Program-made: the position numbers and the translations under genes
DNA from: Paludibacteraceae bacterium
Lineage (GTDB): Bacteria; Bacteroidota; Bacteroidia; Bacteroidales; Paludibacteraceae
NCBI GenBank assembly: GCA_024405875.1
Contig: JAKSOA010000001.1
Location: 1 to 64,000 of the forward strand
Length of the DNA: 64,000 nucleotides
Direction: 5' to 3'
In this document: one piece after another, positions 34,842 to 43,217 of the stretch
Layout of the letters: every line of letters starts with the position of its first letter
How positions within the stretch are numbered: the first letter of the stretch is position 1
The notes under the pieces: model-generated
Databases searched by the model: none
Seen by the model: only the letters and a program-made list of their open reading frames with translations
What the model was told of the DNA's origin: nothing

Positions 34842-35730
34842 ACATCACCGATTCACCTAACTTGAACGGAACAGGCACGGAGAATGCCATAAGCCTGTCC
34901 GTTACGGGGTGCTTGAATTTCAGCGTCTCCGCGTGAAGGCAGACACGGTTCCAACGGCACCTCTTTCCACCATATTTTATATCTCCGGCAACTGAATGCC
35001 CTATACTTTGCAAATGCACACGAATCTGGTTCTTACGTCCTGTCTCCAGATTAAGTTTTACAAGAGAATATCTTTTATTACTCTCCAGAACCTTGTAGTT
35101 AGTTACAGAGAACTGACCTCCGTTATCTGTCAGCGATGAGTGCATCACTTTCTTGTAATCCTCTGTAAGATAACTCTCTATCTTACCCTCTGTCTGCTCA
35201 AAAACGCCCTCCGCTATGGCAATGTAGGTACGTTCCACAACATATTTCCTCCAGTCATCACGCAACTCCTGTTGAACCTCCTTCTTTTTGGCGAACATCA
35301 TAACCCCCGATGTCTCCCTGTCCAACCTGTGCACGGCAAAAACATAGTGGTCACGCCCAAGCGGACGCAGATATTGGTTAAGAATATGTGTGGCTGACTC
35401 CTCTGTTGTGTTAGGACCCTTGACTGATAGCAACCCCTCTCTCTTATCCACCACTATAATGTCATCATCTTCATAAAGAATTCTCAACTGAGGGTGTCCC
35501 AAAGCGCCACGTCCGTGTTGCGAACCGCTCAAAACATCAACAACATCACCCTTATGCAAAGGATGGTCGTGTTTTGTTATGGAGATGCTGCCGTTAAGCA
35601 TCAACTGACGGTGCTTGAGAAGTGATTTAAGCGTTGTGTTGCTGTAATCCTTCAGTTTACTCTTAAGGAACTCCATCAGCGGAGCATCTTCAGTAACCCT
35701 TATTGAAAACTTCTTCTGTCCCTGTTCCAT
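34837..35730 (-). CDS. RluA-family RNA pseudouridine synthase
   Basis: It isomerises uridine to pseudouridine in rRNA or tRNA. I use ATG 35730 (297 residues); an in-frame TTG lies nine bases earlier. An S4-like RNA-binding domain is at the N-terminus (LKSLLKHRQLMLNGSI). The catalytic motif HRLDRETSGVMMFAK is near the middle, with the catalytic Asp in RLDRET, followed by the RluA-type GRKNQIRVHLQSIGHSVAGD. Which position it modifies cannot be read from the sequence. It follows the outer-membrane protein gene closely. Confidence 0.94.
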   Translation of the reverse strand: MEQGQKKFSIRVTEDAPLMEFLKSKLKDYSNTTLKSLLKHRQLMLNGSISITKHDHPLHKGDVVDVLSGSQHGRGALGHPQLRILYEDDDIIVVDKREGLLSVKGPNTTEESATHILNQYLRPLGRDHYVFAVHRLDRETSGVMMFAKKKEVQQELRDDWRKYVVERTYIAIAEGVFEQTEGKIESYLTEDYKKVMHSSLTDNGGQFSVTNYKVLESNKRYSLVKLNLETGRKNQIRVHLQSIGHSVAGDIKYGGKRCRWNRVCLHAETLKFKHPVTDRLMAFSVPVPFKLGESVMC

Positions 35731-35732
35731 AT

Positions 35733-36752
35733 TTACCAATGAACCTTAAAGCCCAATGTACAGCAATATCTCATATTTCTTGCACCCACAGTATATGTCT
35801 GTCCCTCGTGAGTGACATCGTGCCTTGCTGACGGCAACTGACCGCCGTCCCAAAGGAACTCGCACCCTACTACAAGTGACAGCAGTTTATAGATTCCAAC
35901 CTCTAACGTCGCGTCAACGGAAACCTGTGGCAAAGGTTTTGTATTGAATAGCCCAGCAAATTCCGGATAATATGCTCTCAGGTCATCTTCCAGTTCAGGA
36001 GTAGTATCAAACGGTTCCTTGAAAGGTTGCAGCACAAGTGTATAGATGTTAAACGCTACCTTGTCCCACTCTCCCATAAAATTTATACCCACGCCTAAAC
36101 TTGGGTCTATCTGCCAGGCGTAACCCGCAGGGTCCAATGTCAGGTAATGTCTCAGCATAGGTGGTGAATCATTAAAATAATTCCTCAATGTCGCAAGTTC
36201 AGGTTTCCCAAGCACATTCCAATACTGGAAATCAGCCACGATTCCCACTGACGGTTCTATGCACAGATGGTCGTGATACCTTAAAGGCTGGAATGTCAAC
36301 ATAAAGCCTCCGAACACACGAGCCGTCAAATCACGGCAAAAGTCATACTGGGCACCTCCGATAGCACTGAAATAGAGCAGGTTTTTTGACCTCTCGCCAT
36401 TCTCATAAACCTTTTTCTTTGTAACCTTATCCCTTATCTCATATTGATAGAAATCACCTGAAATAAAGGCAAAACCCTTGTTACCATTATCTAACTGATT
36501 TATGAAGTTAAACGCCACATTAGCGGCAAAACGCAATTTATGCCTCTTGAAAGGAACCATACCCTCAAAGGCGGCGTCAAGTTCAAACTTGAAGTTGTCT
36601 GTCTGCTCCACCTTACCTGAGAGAGACGCCTCTCCGTGGAATTTGCCAACCTTCAAGGAGTCCAATCTGGTCTTTGTAGCCATATAGCCCTGTGCCGATG
36701 CCGTACAAGCAAGCAACGATAGCAGTAGCAGTATGTAAAATTTATGTTCCAC
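35733..36752 (-). CDS. Outer-membrane beta-barrel protein of unknown function
   Basis: The 339-residue protein has a signal peptide ending CTASAQ and alternating aromatic/polar strands up to a C-terminal CTLGFKVHW, typical of an outer-membrane beta-barrel. I do not recognise the family. The start is a GTG at 36752, overlapping the glnA stop; no ATG in a suitable place precedes the signal peptide. It lies between glnA and the RluA gene in a run of close genes. Confidence 0.65.
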   Translation of the reverse strand: MEHKFYILLLLSLLACTASAQGYMATKTRLDSLKVGKFHGEASLSGKVEQTDNFKFELDAAFEGMVPFKRHKLRFAANVAFNFINQLDNGNKGFAFISGDFYQYEIRDKVTKKKVYENGERSKNLLYFSAIGGAQYDFCRDLTARVFGGFMLTFQPLRYHDHLCIEPSVGIVADFQYWNVLGKPELATLRNYFNDSPPMLRHYLTLDPAGYAWQIDPSLGVGINFMGEWDKVAFNIYTLVLQPFKEPFDTTPELEDDLRAYYPEFAGLFNTKPLPQVSVDATLEVGIYKLLSLVVGCEFLWDGGQLPSARHDVTHEGQTYTVGARNMRYCCTLGFKVHW

Positions 36753-38263
36753 TATCCTACGTGTAGGTTCTCATTTACAAGTTTCATTATCTTCTTTGTA
36801 TCATCGCCCAACTCTTTACGCAGGTTGGCGTCATTGAAATTATTGAGATACTTTATCAGATAGTCAATTATTCCATCTGAGAAGACTCCCTTTGATGTGT
36901 AAATCAAACGGTCTTTCTCTAACTCCTTTGCGGCGGCTACGCAAGAGTCAGGCAACTGCTCCAGAGCCTCCTGCACAGCCTTGTTAGAGGCATCGTGGAT
37001 ATTGACACCAAGACCTACGTATGTCTTCTCCGCTATGTCAAGTGCGTTTGGAAGTTCAAATCCGTGACGTGCGGCTGCACAAAGTGAAGCCATAAGCATA
37101 TAGATGTCCGCACAACCGTCTGACGCTCTCCACTCAAAGGTCTGCTTACTGCTGAAATCCTTGCCTGACGCCTTCTCAAGCGGGTTGCAGTCAGCAGCCA
37201 TATCCTTGCCACCATTAATCCAGCCAAGAGGGACACGCACAAGGGCGCTACGGTTTGAGAATGACCAGCAAAGTGACGTAGGAGCCTCCTGATGTGGCAC
37301 AAGACGCATAAATGAGAGCGGATTAGGATTGCCGAACGCCGGAAGTGAAGTACCTGCCTCCATATATCCTGCAATGGCTTTCTTACACTCATCTGTAAGT
37401 TCTCCGTTCCTTACCATTACAGACTCACCGTCTTTTGTAAACTTGCAGTGTACGTGAAGTCCTGAGCCCGCCTTACCCACAGTTATCTTAGGAGCGAAAG
37501 TGAGGGTTACGCCGTACTCGTATGCCAACTGACGCATAATCCACTTAGCCACGACAAGTTGGTCCGCCGCGTCCTCAATATTCACTGGTGTGAACTCAAT
37601 CTCATTCTGCTCATAAACCTTACCGTCCTGTGTAAAGTTGCCAACCTCAGAGTGTCCGTATTTAATGAATCCGCCCGCCTGTGCTATAAGTCTCATAGCC
37701 TCAAGACGGTAATCTGTGAATTTATTGAACGGGGCGCTCTCGTGATAACCCTTCTGGTCCGGCACAGGATAGAGTTCCTCCGCATCGGCTATAATGTAGT
37801 ATTCAAGTTCACCCATTGTCTCCATCTGCAAGCCTGTTGTCTCCTGGAACGCCTTGTGAGCCTTTTTCAAGATATATTCAGGAGAACTCTCAAACGGTTC
37901 TCCGTCACGATTATAGAATGAGCAGAGAATATCAAGTGTAGGTATCTCTGTAAACGGATTCAGGAATGCGGTCTTATACTTAGGCACAACATAGAGGTCA
38001 CTCTTGCCCGCCTCTATGAACGGGAAGAGGCTTGAGCCGTCAACACGTTCACCTGCCGACAATATGCTCTCAAGATGCTCGGCGCTGTTTATAACAAAAT
38101 TGAGAGTCTTCAACCTGCCGTCCCATCCGCAGTAATGGAAGTTGATGAATTGTATCTCATTCTCAACGCAGTAGCGTACTATGTCGGCACGTGTGAATTC
38201 AGATGCCGGCTTCTTTAGAAACTGAACCAACTTATTAGGGCTCATTGCAATGTTAGCATTCAT
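36752..38263 (-). CDS. glnA: Glutamine synthetase
   Basis: It forms glutamine from glutamate, ammonia and ATP. I use ATG 38263 (503 residues) because the longer frame begins with TTG. The beta-grasp domain has INFHYCGWDGRLK. Catalytic motifs are MGELEYYI, NEIEFTPV, GKAGSGLHVH, NRSALVRVPLG and FEWRASDGCADIY. These mark a GS type I-like enzyme, shorter than the ~730-residue GSIII also found in Bacteroidota. A promoter box (38330-38337) lies back-to-back with the acyltransferase promoter. The 5' leader contains a period-7 repeat. Confidence 0.95.
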   Translation of the reverse strand: MNANIAMSPNKLVQFLKKPASEFTRADIVRYCVENEIQFINFHYCGWDGRLKTLNFVINSAEHLESILSAGERVDGSSLFPFIEAGKSDLYVVPKYKTAFLNPFTEIPTLDILCSFYNRDGEPFESSPEYILKKAHKAFQETTGLQMETMGELEYYIIADAEELYPVPDQKGYHESAPFNKFTDYRLEAMRLIAQAGGFIKYGHSEVGNFTQDGKVYEQNEIEFTPVNIEDAADQLVVAKWIMRQLAYEYGVTLTFAPKITVGKAGSGLHVHCKFTKDGESVMVRNGELTDECKKAIAGYMEAGTSLPAFGNPNPLSFMRLVPHQEAPTSLCWSFSNRSALVRVPLGWINGGKDMAADCNPLEKASGKDFSSKQTFEWRASDGCADIYMLMASLCAAARHGFELPNALDIAEKTYVGLGVNIHDASNKAVQEALEQLPDSCVAAAKELEKDRLIYTSKGVFSDGIIDYLIKYLNNFNDANLRKELGDDTKKIMKLVNENLHVG

Positions 38264-38269
38264 TTTATT

Positions 38270-38304
38270 CAATTAATAATTAATAATTAACAATTAATAA
38301 TTTA
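38270..38304. repeat. Period-7 AATTAAT/AATTAAC repeat in the glnA leader
   Basis: This tandem array lies between the glnA ATG and its promoter box, so it would be transcribed as part of the glnA 5' leader. Confidence 0.75.
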
Positions 38305-38329
38305 TTTCCTTCAACTCGTTACAAAATTG

Positions 38330-38337
38330 CAAATTTA
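38330..38337 (-). promoter_or_regulatory. Promoter -7 box of glnA
   Basis: TAAATTTG on the minus strand, 67 bases before the glnA ATG. It lies 23 bases from the divergent TATCTTTG box. Confidence 0.55.
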
Positions 38338-38360
38338 ATGATTTTTCGGGAGAAAATACA

Positions 38361-38368
38361 TATCTTTG
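38361..38368 (+). promoter_or_regulatory. Promoter -7 box of the acyltransferase gene
   Basis: TATCTTTG matches TAnnTTTG, 21 bases before ATG 38389. It lies downstream of the earlier in-frame ATG at 38338, which supports the later start. Confidence 0.7.
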
Positions 38369-38388
38369 CACAAAAAATAGACGATATT

Positions 38389-39747
38389 ATGCATTTCAGA
38401 CTTCTATATCATTACATCAGGGCTGTTCACAGTATGTACTACCGTCATATAGACATTGAGGGTAAGGAGAACATACCCGGGAAAGACGAGGCTGTGATAA
38501 TAGCCGCCAACCACCAGAACGCCATAAATGACCCTCTGGCTCTTGAGTTCGCCTTTCCAAACCGCACAATAAACCTATTTGCCCACGGCAATCTGTTTAA
38601 GAGCAAGATAATCAATTGGTTCCTCCGCTCCATTCACGTTATTCCCGCATACCGTATGCGTACTGACGGAGAGGAGAGCCTCAGCAAGAACTATGATGAG
38701 TTCTCAAAAGTTAGCGAATTGCTTTTCAAGGGGGAATGGGCGGGCATATTCCCTGAGGCGACAAATATGACCGGACACTGGCTCGGAGAGTTCTCATTAG
38801 GTTATATGAGAATGGCGTTTTCCGCCGCTGAAACCGCAGGTTTTGAGAAGGAGATAAAGATTCTTCCGGTAAGCATACACTATGACAACTATCACCGTTT
38901 CCGTCATAACATTCTGATAAGAATCTCGCCCGCGGTGAGCCTCAGCCAATTCTATGAACTCTATAAGACCAAGCCACGCACGGCACAGAGAAACGCCAAT
39001 GCCTTAGTGCGTGAGAGCATTGAGAGAAATATGCTGAATGTCAAGGATTTGGAAAACTATGAGGCTATTGACTACCTGCGTGAGACCTACGGCATAAAAT
39101 ACTGTGCCTCAAAAGGCGATTACTTCAAGATACTCTCTCAAAAGTTAGATACTGACCAGGAACTTGTAAAAGGTCTGGAAGAGGCATCGGGGAAAGAGAA
39201 GGAGAAGATGGACGGAATTTACAGCAAAGCCCTTGAGTTGAAACGCCTGACCCGTGACGCCGGCATACGTGACTGGGTGCTGACAAACACTATGAGCAAG
39301 GGCTGGATTGCATTCTACGGCATACTATACGCTATTTTCCTATGGCCGTTTCTAATGTACGGCTGGCAGAACATAATAGCCTATATAGCACCCATACCGT
39401 TTTACCGCAAACTTGACGGGATTGGCGGTCCGTTTGTGATGTTCAAAGGCGGGGTGAACATTGTGCTCAACGCCCTTGTAGTTATTCCTCTAATACATTT
39501 AGTCCCGTTCATAGTAATGCTCTGCCTTGCCGCCTGCACTAAAGACTACCTGATGGCTACGGCGTGGTTCCTGGCACAGCCGGCACTTCTGGTTTTGGGA
39601 TGGGAATACTACAACAATGTTCGCAAACTGATTTCACTAATACGCTACAGAAGGCTGTCAAGCACCGCCACGATGACTGGAATTTTAGCCTTACGCACAA
39701 AATTATGGCGTGAATTAGACAATTTATTCTCTAAAAATTGCAAATAA
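38389..39747 (+). CDS. PlsC-like 1-acylglycerol-3-phosphate acyltransferase family protein
   Basis: This is an inner-membrane phospholipid acyltransferase-like protein of 452 residues from ATG 38389. The earlier ATG at 38338 lies upstream of the promoter box and gives an unlikely leader. The catalytic motif is NHQNAINDPL, an H-x5-D form of the usual HX4D, and the second motif is FPEATNMTGHW. Hydrophobic segments fill about residues 300-430. The protein is longer than simple PlsC (about 240), with an extra C-terminal membrane half. The substrate is not determined by sequence. Confidence 0.85.
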   Translation: MHFRLLYHYIRAVHSMYYRHIDIEGKENIPGKDEAVIIAANHQNAINDPLALEFAFPNRTINLFAHGNLFKSKIINWFLRSIHVIPAYRMRTDGEESLSKNYDEFSKVSELLFKGEWAGIFPEATNMTGHWLGEFSLGYMRMAFSAAETAGFEKEIKILPVSIHYDNYHRFRHNILIRISPAVSLSQFYELYKTKPRTAQRNANALVRESIERNMLNVKDLENYEAIDYLRETYGIKYCASKGDYFKILSQKLDTDQELVKGLEEASGKEKEKMDGIYSKALELKRLTRDAGIRDWVLTNTMSKGWIAFYGILYAIFLWPFLMYGWQNIIAYIAPIPFYRKLDGIGGPFVMFKGGVNIVLNALVVIPLIHLVPFIVMLCLAACTKDYLMATAWFLAQPALLVLGWEYYNNVRKLISLIRYRRLSSTATMTGILALRTKLWRELDNLFSKNCK

Positions 39748-39768
39748 TCAAATAATTCATTACATTTG
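39738..39768 (+). promoter_or_regulatory. Promoter of the YtxH cassette
   Basis: TTG (39738-39740), 20 bases, then TACATTTG (39761-39768), followed 29 bases later by the YtxH ATG. The TTG lies within the last acyltransferase codons. Confidence 0.65.
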
Positions 39769-39797
39769 TAGAGTTAAACTAAAAACACAATAAGATT

Positions 39798-40052
39798 ATG
39801 AAAGCAAGTTCAGTTTTCGCATTTATCGCAGGCATAGCCGTAGGTGCTGCCGCAGGTCTTCTTATGGCACCTGAGAAGGGTGACAAGACAAGAGCGCGTA
39901 TCATAGCGATACTTGAGGAGAAAGGTATTTCAAAGGACAGGTTTGAAGACCTTGTAGCAAAAGTAAAGGCAAAGATAAACGAGTACACAGATATGTCTGA
40001 CATTGAGATGGCTATTGATGAGTCACTCAAAGAGGACGCTGAGGAGGCATAA
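39798..40052 (+). CDS. YtxH-domain protein
   Basis: The 84-residue protein has an N-terminal glycine/alanine-rich hydrophobic segment (SVFAFIAGIAVGAAAGLLMAP) followed by PEKGDKTRARI, the YtxH signature, and a charged helical tail. YtxH proteins are general-stress or envelope proteins of unknown mechanism. It is the first of three closely spaced small genes (gaps 20 and 10 bases) that probably act together at the inner membrane. Confidence 0.88.
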   Translation: MKASSVFAFIAGIAVGAAAGLLMAPEKGDKTRARIIAILEEKGISKDRFEDLVAKVKAKINEYTDMSDIEMAIDESLKEDAEEA

Positions 40053-40072
40053 CAAAAGTCACCAATCAAACA

Positions 40073-40441
40073 ATGGACAACGAGTATCAGAGATTGCTTA
40101 ATGAGACCAAAGAGTATGCCAAGTTGCGTTATGACATGCTCAGGCTTGAGTTACTTGAGAAGACCACTAAAGTAGTCTCCACAATCATCGTAGCCATCAT
40201 AAGTACCGTATTAGGATTAACTGCACTTGTATATTTCTCATTCGCAATAATATTCTATATAGATGACTTCATAGGAGGCACCGAATGGGGGTTCTGTATT
40301 TTCGGCTGCATATTCCTGTTATTGGTCCTGATTTTGGCTATATTCAGCAAGCAACTGATTTTAAATCCTTTAATCAAGCACCTCAGCGGTGTCTTATTCA
40401 CTCCTGAAGATAAAGACGATGAGTCTGAAACCAAAAAATAG
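40073..40441 (+). CDS. Phage holin-X-like (Phage_holin_3_6) membrane protein
   Basis: The 122-residue protein has an N-terminal amphipathic helix (YAKLRYDMLRLELLEKTTK), two transmembrane segments (about residues 35-58 and 70-95) and a charged tail. This is the layout of the holin-superfamily III proteins found in bacterial envelope-stress cassettes. There is no phage context, so a lytic role is unlikely. It follows the YtxH gene. Confidence 0.75.
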   Translation: MDNEYQRLLNETKEYAKLRYDMLRLELLEKTTKVVSTIIVAIISTVLGLTALVYFSFAIIFYIDDFIGGTEWGFCIFGCIFLLLVLILAIFSKQLILNPLIKHLSGVLFTPEDKDDESETKK

Positions 40442-40451
40442 ATTTGAAAAG

Positions 40452-40718
40452 ATGGATTACAGCAAAATTCAAAATCTGAATCAGATTCAGGCTGAAAAGG
40501 CTAAACTTGAAAGTAAGCTTAAGAAGCAGGAGAAGAGGATTGACACCTCATTCATCATTGCCAAAAAGCACACTAAGGATATTTTCTCAATTCCTATCAT
40601 TCTAAAGAATATAGCCTGCAGAATAATATCGATAGACACGCTTCTCGCCCATCCAGCCACACTTTTCAAAGTGGGAGGCTTAATAGGCAGACGCTTGTTT
40701 GCAAAGAAAAAAATATGA
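40452..40718 (+). CDS. Small basic protein of the YtxH cassette, unknown function
   Basis: From ATG 40452 the product has 88 residues: a charged coiled-coil-like N-terminus (QAEKAKLESKLKKQEKRI), a central hydrophobic stretch (IFSIPIILKNIACRIISIDTLL) and a basic end (RRLFAKKKI). An in-frame ATG at 40419 is possible but lies inside the previous gene. I do not recognise a family. Its position suggests a partner of the YtxH and holin-like proteins. Confidence 0.7.
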   Translation: MDYSKIQNLNQIQAEKAKLESKLKKQEKRIDTSFIIAKKHTKDIFSIPIILKNIACRIISIDTLLAHPATLFKVGGLIGRRLFAKKKI

Positions 40719-40719
40719 T

Positions 40720-40764
40720 GAGCTTGGGCTGCCACGCAAGGCGTGGCGGCTCATTTTCTTTTTT
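40720..40764 (+). terminator. Terminator of the YtxH cassette
   Basis: GCCACGC AAG GCGTGGC forms the core stem, with outer GAGC/GCTC pairing, followed by TTTTCTTTTTT. Confidence 0.85.
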
Positions 40765-40788
40765 AATAACACTATAAATCAAATACAA

Positions 40789-43203
40789 ATGGCAAAAATT
40801 GTCACAAAACTATTGTTTATGGCCACAGTCTTAGCCTGCTCCGCACAACTGACATACGCGGCTTCAGGGTTCAGGGCGTACACCAGTTCAACAGCAAACG
40901 CAAAATGTGCTTACAGCACTGACGGTGAGGCTATTGTCACCATTGATGGCGGAGAGAGATTCCTATCCGGTGACTGGTTCACAGTAAAACTACTCCGAAA
41001 CAATGTGGAATACATAGCCGTCAAAGAGTTCAGCAGCACCACCGCAGGTGTCACCAATCTCAAACTTACAGAATTAGGCACCGGTTACTATTTTATAACA
41101 CTGACCGACAAGAATGATGAGACCGCTACGGCGGCGTTTACAATTGAGAGTCCGTCAGAGATTGTTGTAACTGTGGCGTCAATAACAGACATTAACTGTA
41201 GCGGAGATGAGACAGGCACCGCCACTTTGGTAGTGACGGGTGGCAAGGAGCCATACAGCGTTGTCTGCACTGATGCGTCAACAGGTACCGCCGCAGGTGA
41301 GATAAGTGTCATTAACAACAATGTCAGGATAACCAAACTATACAAGGGAGAGTTCTCCATTGCAGTTACCGACTTCAACGGATGCACATCTGAAACAGCA
41401 AAGAGCATTGAAATAAAATCTCCTTTCAGTCCTATTGAATACACTCCGTCAAGTAATAATGTAACCTGCTTTGGCGGAAACACAGGAAAAATATTCGGCG
41501 AGGCTAAAGGTGGCAAACTGCCGTTTATGTACACAATAAAAAACAATACACAGCCTTATACAGCAGGAAACAGCACAGGCACGTTTGAAGGTCTGCCTGT
41601 CGGCGTCTATACAGCCACCGCCACTGACGCATTCGGCTGCAAGGTTACAGTGGAAGACCTCATCGTGGGCACTCCTGAAGAGATAATAGTACAAGACATA
41701 GCCACCAAACCGGCAGCCACAGTTGTATGCGCCGAGCATAAGACAGCGTCAATAAAATTCACGGTAAAGGGACGTATTGAGGTTGTGGCTCCGTCTGACA
41801 CCGCCATATACTACTCCGCAAAACTATTCAACATTACGGAACAGCAACCGGTGGCGGTCACTGATTTCAAGCAGTCAAACAAGTTCCACCCTGTATTCAC
41901 ACAGCCGGTGTACTGTGACTCAGTTAGATATGTTATAGACCCCGTAACAGGTGACACAGTAGAAATTATCCCTGTCCACTATGTATGTGGCAAGGACACA
42001 TTGTTTGACAAAGGTTGCCACGAACCTACAAAAGACCGTGGCGGTTATGAATACCCTGAAGAGCAGAAGGGCTATGACTGTGATGACTACATCACTATAT
42101 CAGGGCTTGGCAAGGGAGCGTACAGAATAGAGTTCTATCGTGGAAACTGCCAGATGGGAACCTATAAGGAGTTTACGGTTGAGCAGACGGGAGACCTGCC
42201 TGAAAAGGTTTACATAAATGAACTTAACAATGTTTGTGATGGGTCAGAGATTACAATAACACCGGATATAACAACCAACCCTGCCATTACGGCGTATAAA
42301 TGGACATTGGGTGGCATTGTAACAGGCACAAGCAAAGAGTTGACGCACACATTCCCTATGGCTGAGGATAAACGGATACTCCAACTTGAGGCTACCAACG
42401 CCTGTGGAACAACAGCGTCAAACACAGTTCAGGTCACAGTTATCCCACGTCCTACCGCAACAGTCAAGGCGGCGGACAAATTCCTCTGCGCAGGCAATAA
42501 GACTCAGATAACATTAGAGTTCAAGGGCACAGCACCTTTCTACTACACTCTGACAGGAGAGGAAGAGGCCTCAACATTTGAAGCGGTTGCTACAACCGAT
42601 GTAATTCCTGAGCAATCAGCCGCTTATACACTTACAAGTCTGTATGACGCAAACTGCACGGCAATAATAGGGAAAGACGTGACACCAACATACATAACAA
42701 TATATCCTAAACAGACAGCGGACCTGCAAGTGACAGTCCCGGAGCCAATGGTGAGCGGCAGATATGTGACTGTAACAGCCACACCAGGTTTCGTAGCCTA
42801 CAAATTAACTATGGGTGATGATGAAATAGCGTCTTCAGAACAGGCTAACATATTTAAAATACGCAATTTCCCATACGGCGAGACAAACCCTGAATTCCAC
42901 CTGACAGCAACAGACAGCAACGGTTGCAATTGGACAGCCGATGCAGGCGCCACAGTAAAAATAGAGACATTCCCTAACATATTCACCCCGAATGAAGATG
43001 GTGTTAATGACATTTTCCTTGAGGGTTGGGATATTGAGGTGTTTGACCGCTGGGGTACTGTAATGTACACTGGAAATGGTGGTTGGGACGGAAAACACAA
43101 TGGTGTCTATGTCAATCCAGGCGTTTACCTTTATGTGGTTAAACTAACCGACCAGGCGGGAGAGCCTGTGGTAGTCAAGAAAACAGTAACTGTTGAAAGA
43201 TAA
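40789..43203 (+). CDS. Secreted adhesin-like protein with SprB repeats and gliding-type C-terminal domain (module B)
   Basis: From ATG 40789 the protein has 804 residues with a signal peptide ending QLTYAA. The open frame continues upstream, but only through the terminator. Two or more SprB-type repeats are visible (NVTCFGGNTGKI...GGKLPFMYT...LPVGVYTATATDAFGC, and INCSGDETGTATLVVTGG). A PKD-like domain follows near residue 480 and then the T9SS type B C-terminal domain (NIFTPNEDGVNDIF, VFDRWGTVMYTGNGGWDG, NPGVYLYVVKL). By family knowledge it is exported through the T9SS and displayed at the surface, with the PorP/SprF protein at 45459 as partner. Confidence 0.92.
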   Translation: MAKIVTKLLFMATVLACSAQLTYAASGFRAYTSSTANAKCAYSTDGEAIVTIDGGERFLSGDWFTVKLLRNNVEYIAVKEFSSTTAGVTNLKLTELGTGYYFITLTDKNDETATAAFTIESPSEIVVTVASITDINCSGDETGTATLVVTGGKEPYSVVCTDASTGTAAGEISVINNNVRITKLYKGEFSIAVTDFNGCTSETAKSIEIKSPFSPIEYTPSSNNVTCFGGNTGKIFGEAKGGKLPFMYTIKNNTQPYTAGNSTGTFEGLPVGVYTATATDAFGCKVTVEDLIVGTPEEIIVQDIATKPAATVVCAEHKTASIKFTVKGRIEVVAPSDTAIYYSAKLFNITEQQPVAVTDFKQSNKFHPVFTQPVYCDSVRYVIDPVTGDTVEIIPVHYVCGKDTLFDKGCHEPTKDRGGYEYPEEQKGYDCDDYITISGLGKGAYRIEFYRGNCQMGTYKEFTVEQTGDLPEKVYINELNNVCDGSEITITPDITTNPAITAYKWTLGGIVTGTSKELTHTFPMAEDKRILQLEATNACGTTASNTVQVTVIPRPTATVKAADKFLCAGNKTQITLEFKGTAPFYYTLTGEEEASTFEAVATTDVIPEQSAAYTLTSLYDANCTAIIGKDVTPTYITIYPKQTADLQVTVPEPMVSGRYVTVTATPGFVAYKLTMGDDEIASSEQANIFKIRNFPYGETNPEFHLTATDSNGCNWTADAGATVKIETFPNIFTPNEDGVNDIFLEGWDIEVFDRWGTVMYTGNGGWDGKHNGVYVNPGVYLYVVKLTDQAGEPVVVKKTVTVER

Positions 43204-43217
43204 AAAAGAGAACAACT

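Noticed and set aside
38300..38400. Switch from minus-strand to plus-strand genes, as at a replication origin.
   Set aside because: I see no cluster of DnaA boxes and no dnaA, gidA or rnpA neighbours; only divergent promoters are visible.
40073..40441. Prophage remnant suggested by the holin-like protein.
   Set aside because: No other phage genes are near, and the YtxH context fits a bacterial envelope cassette.
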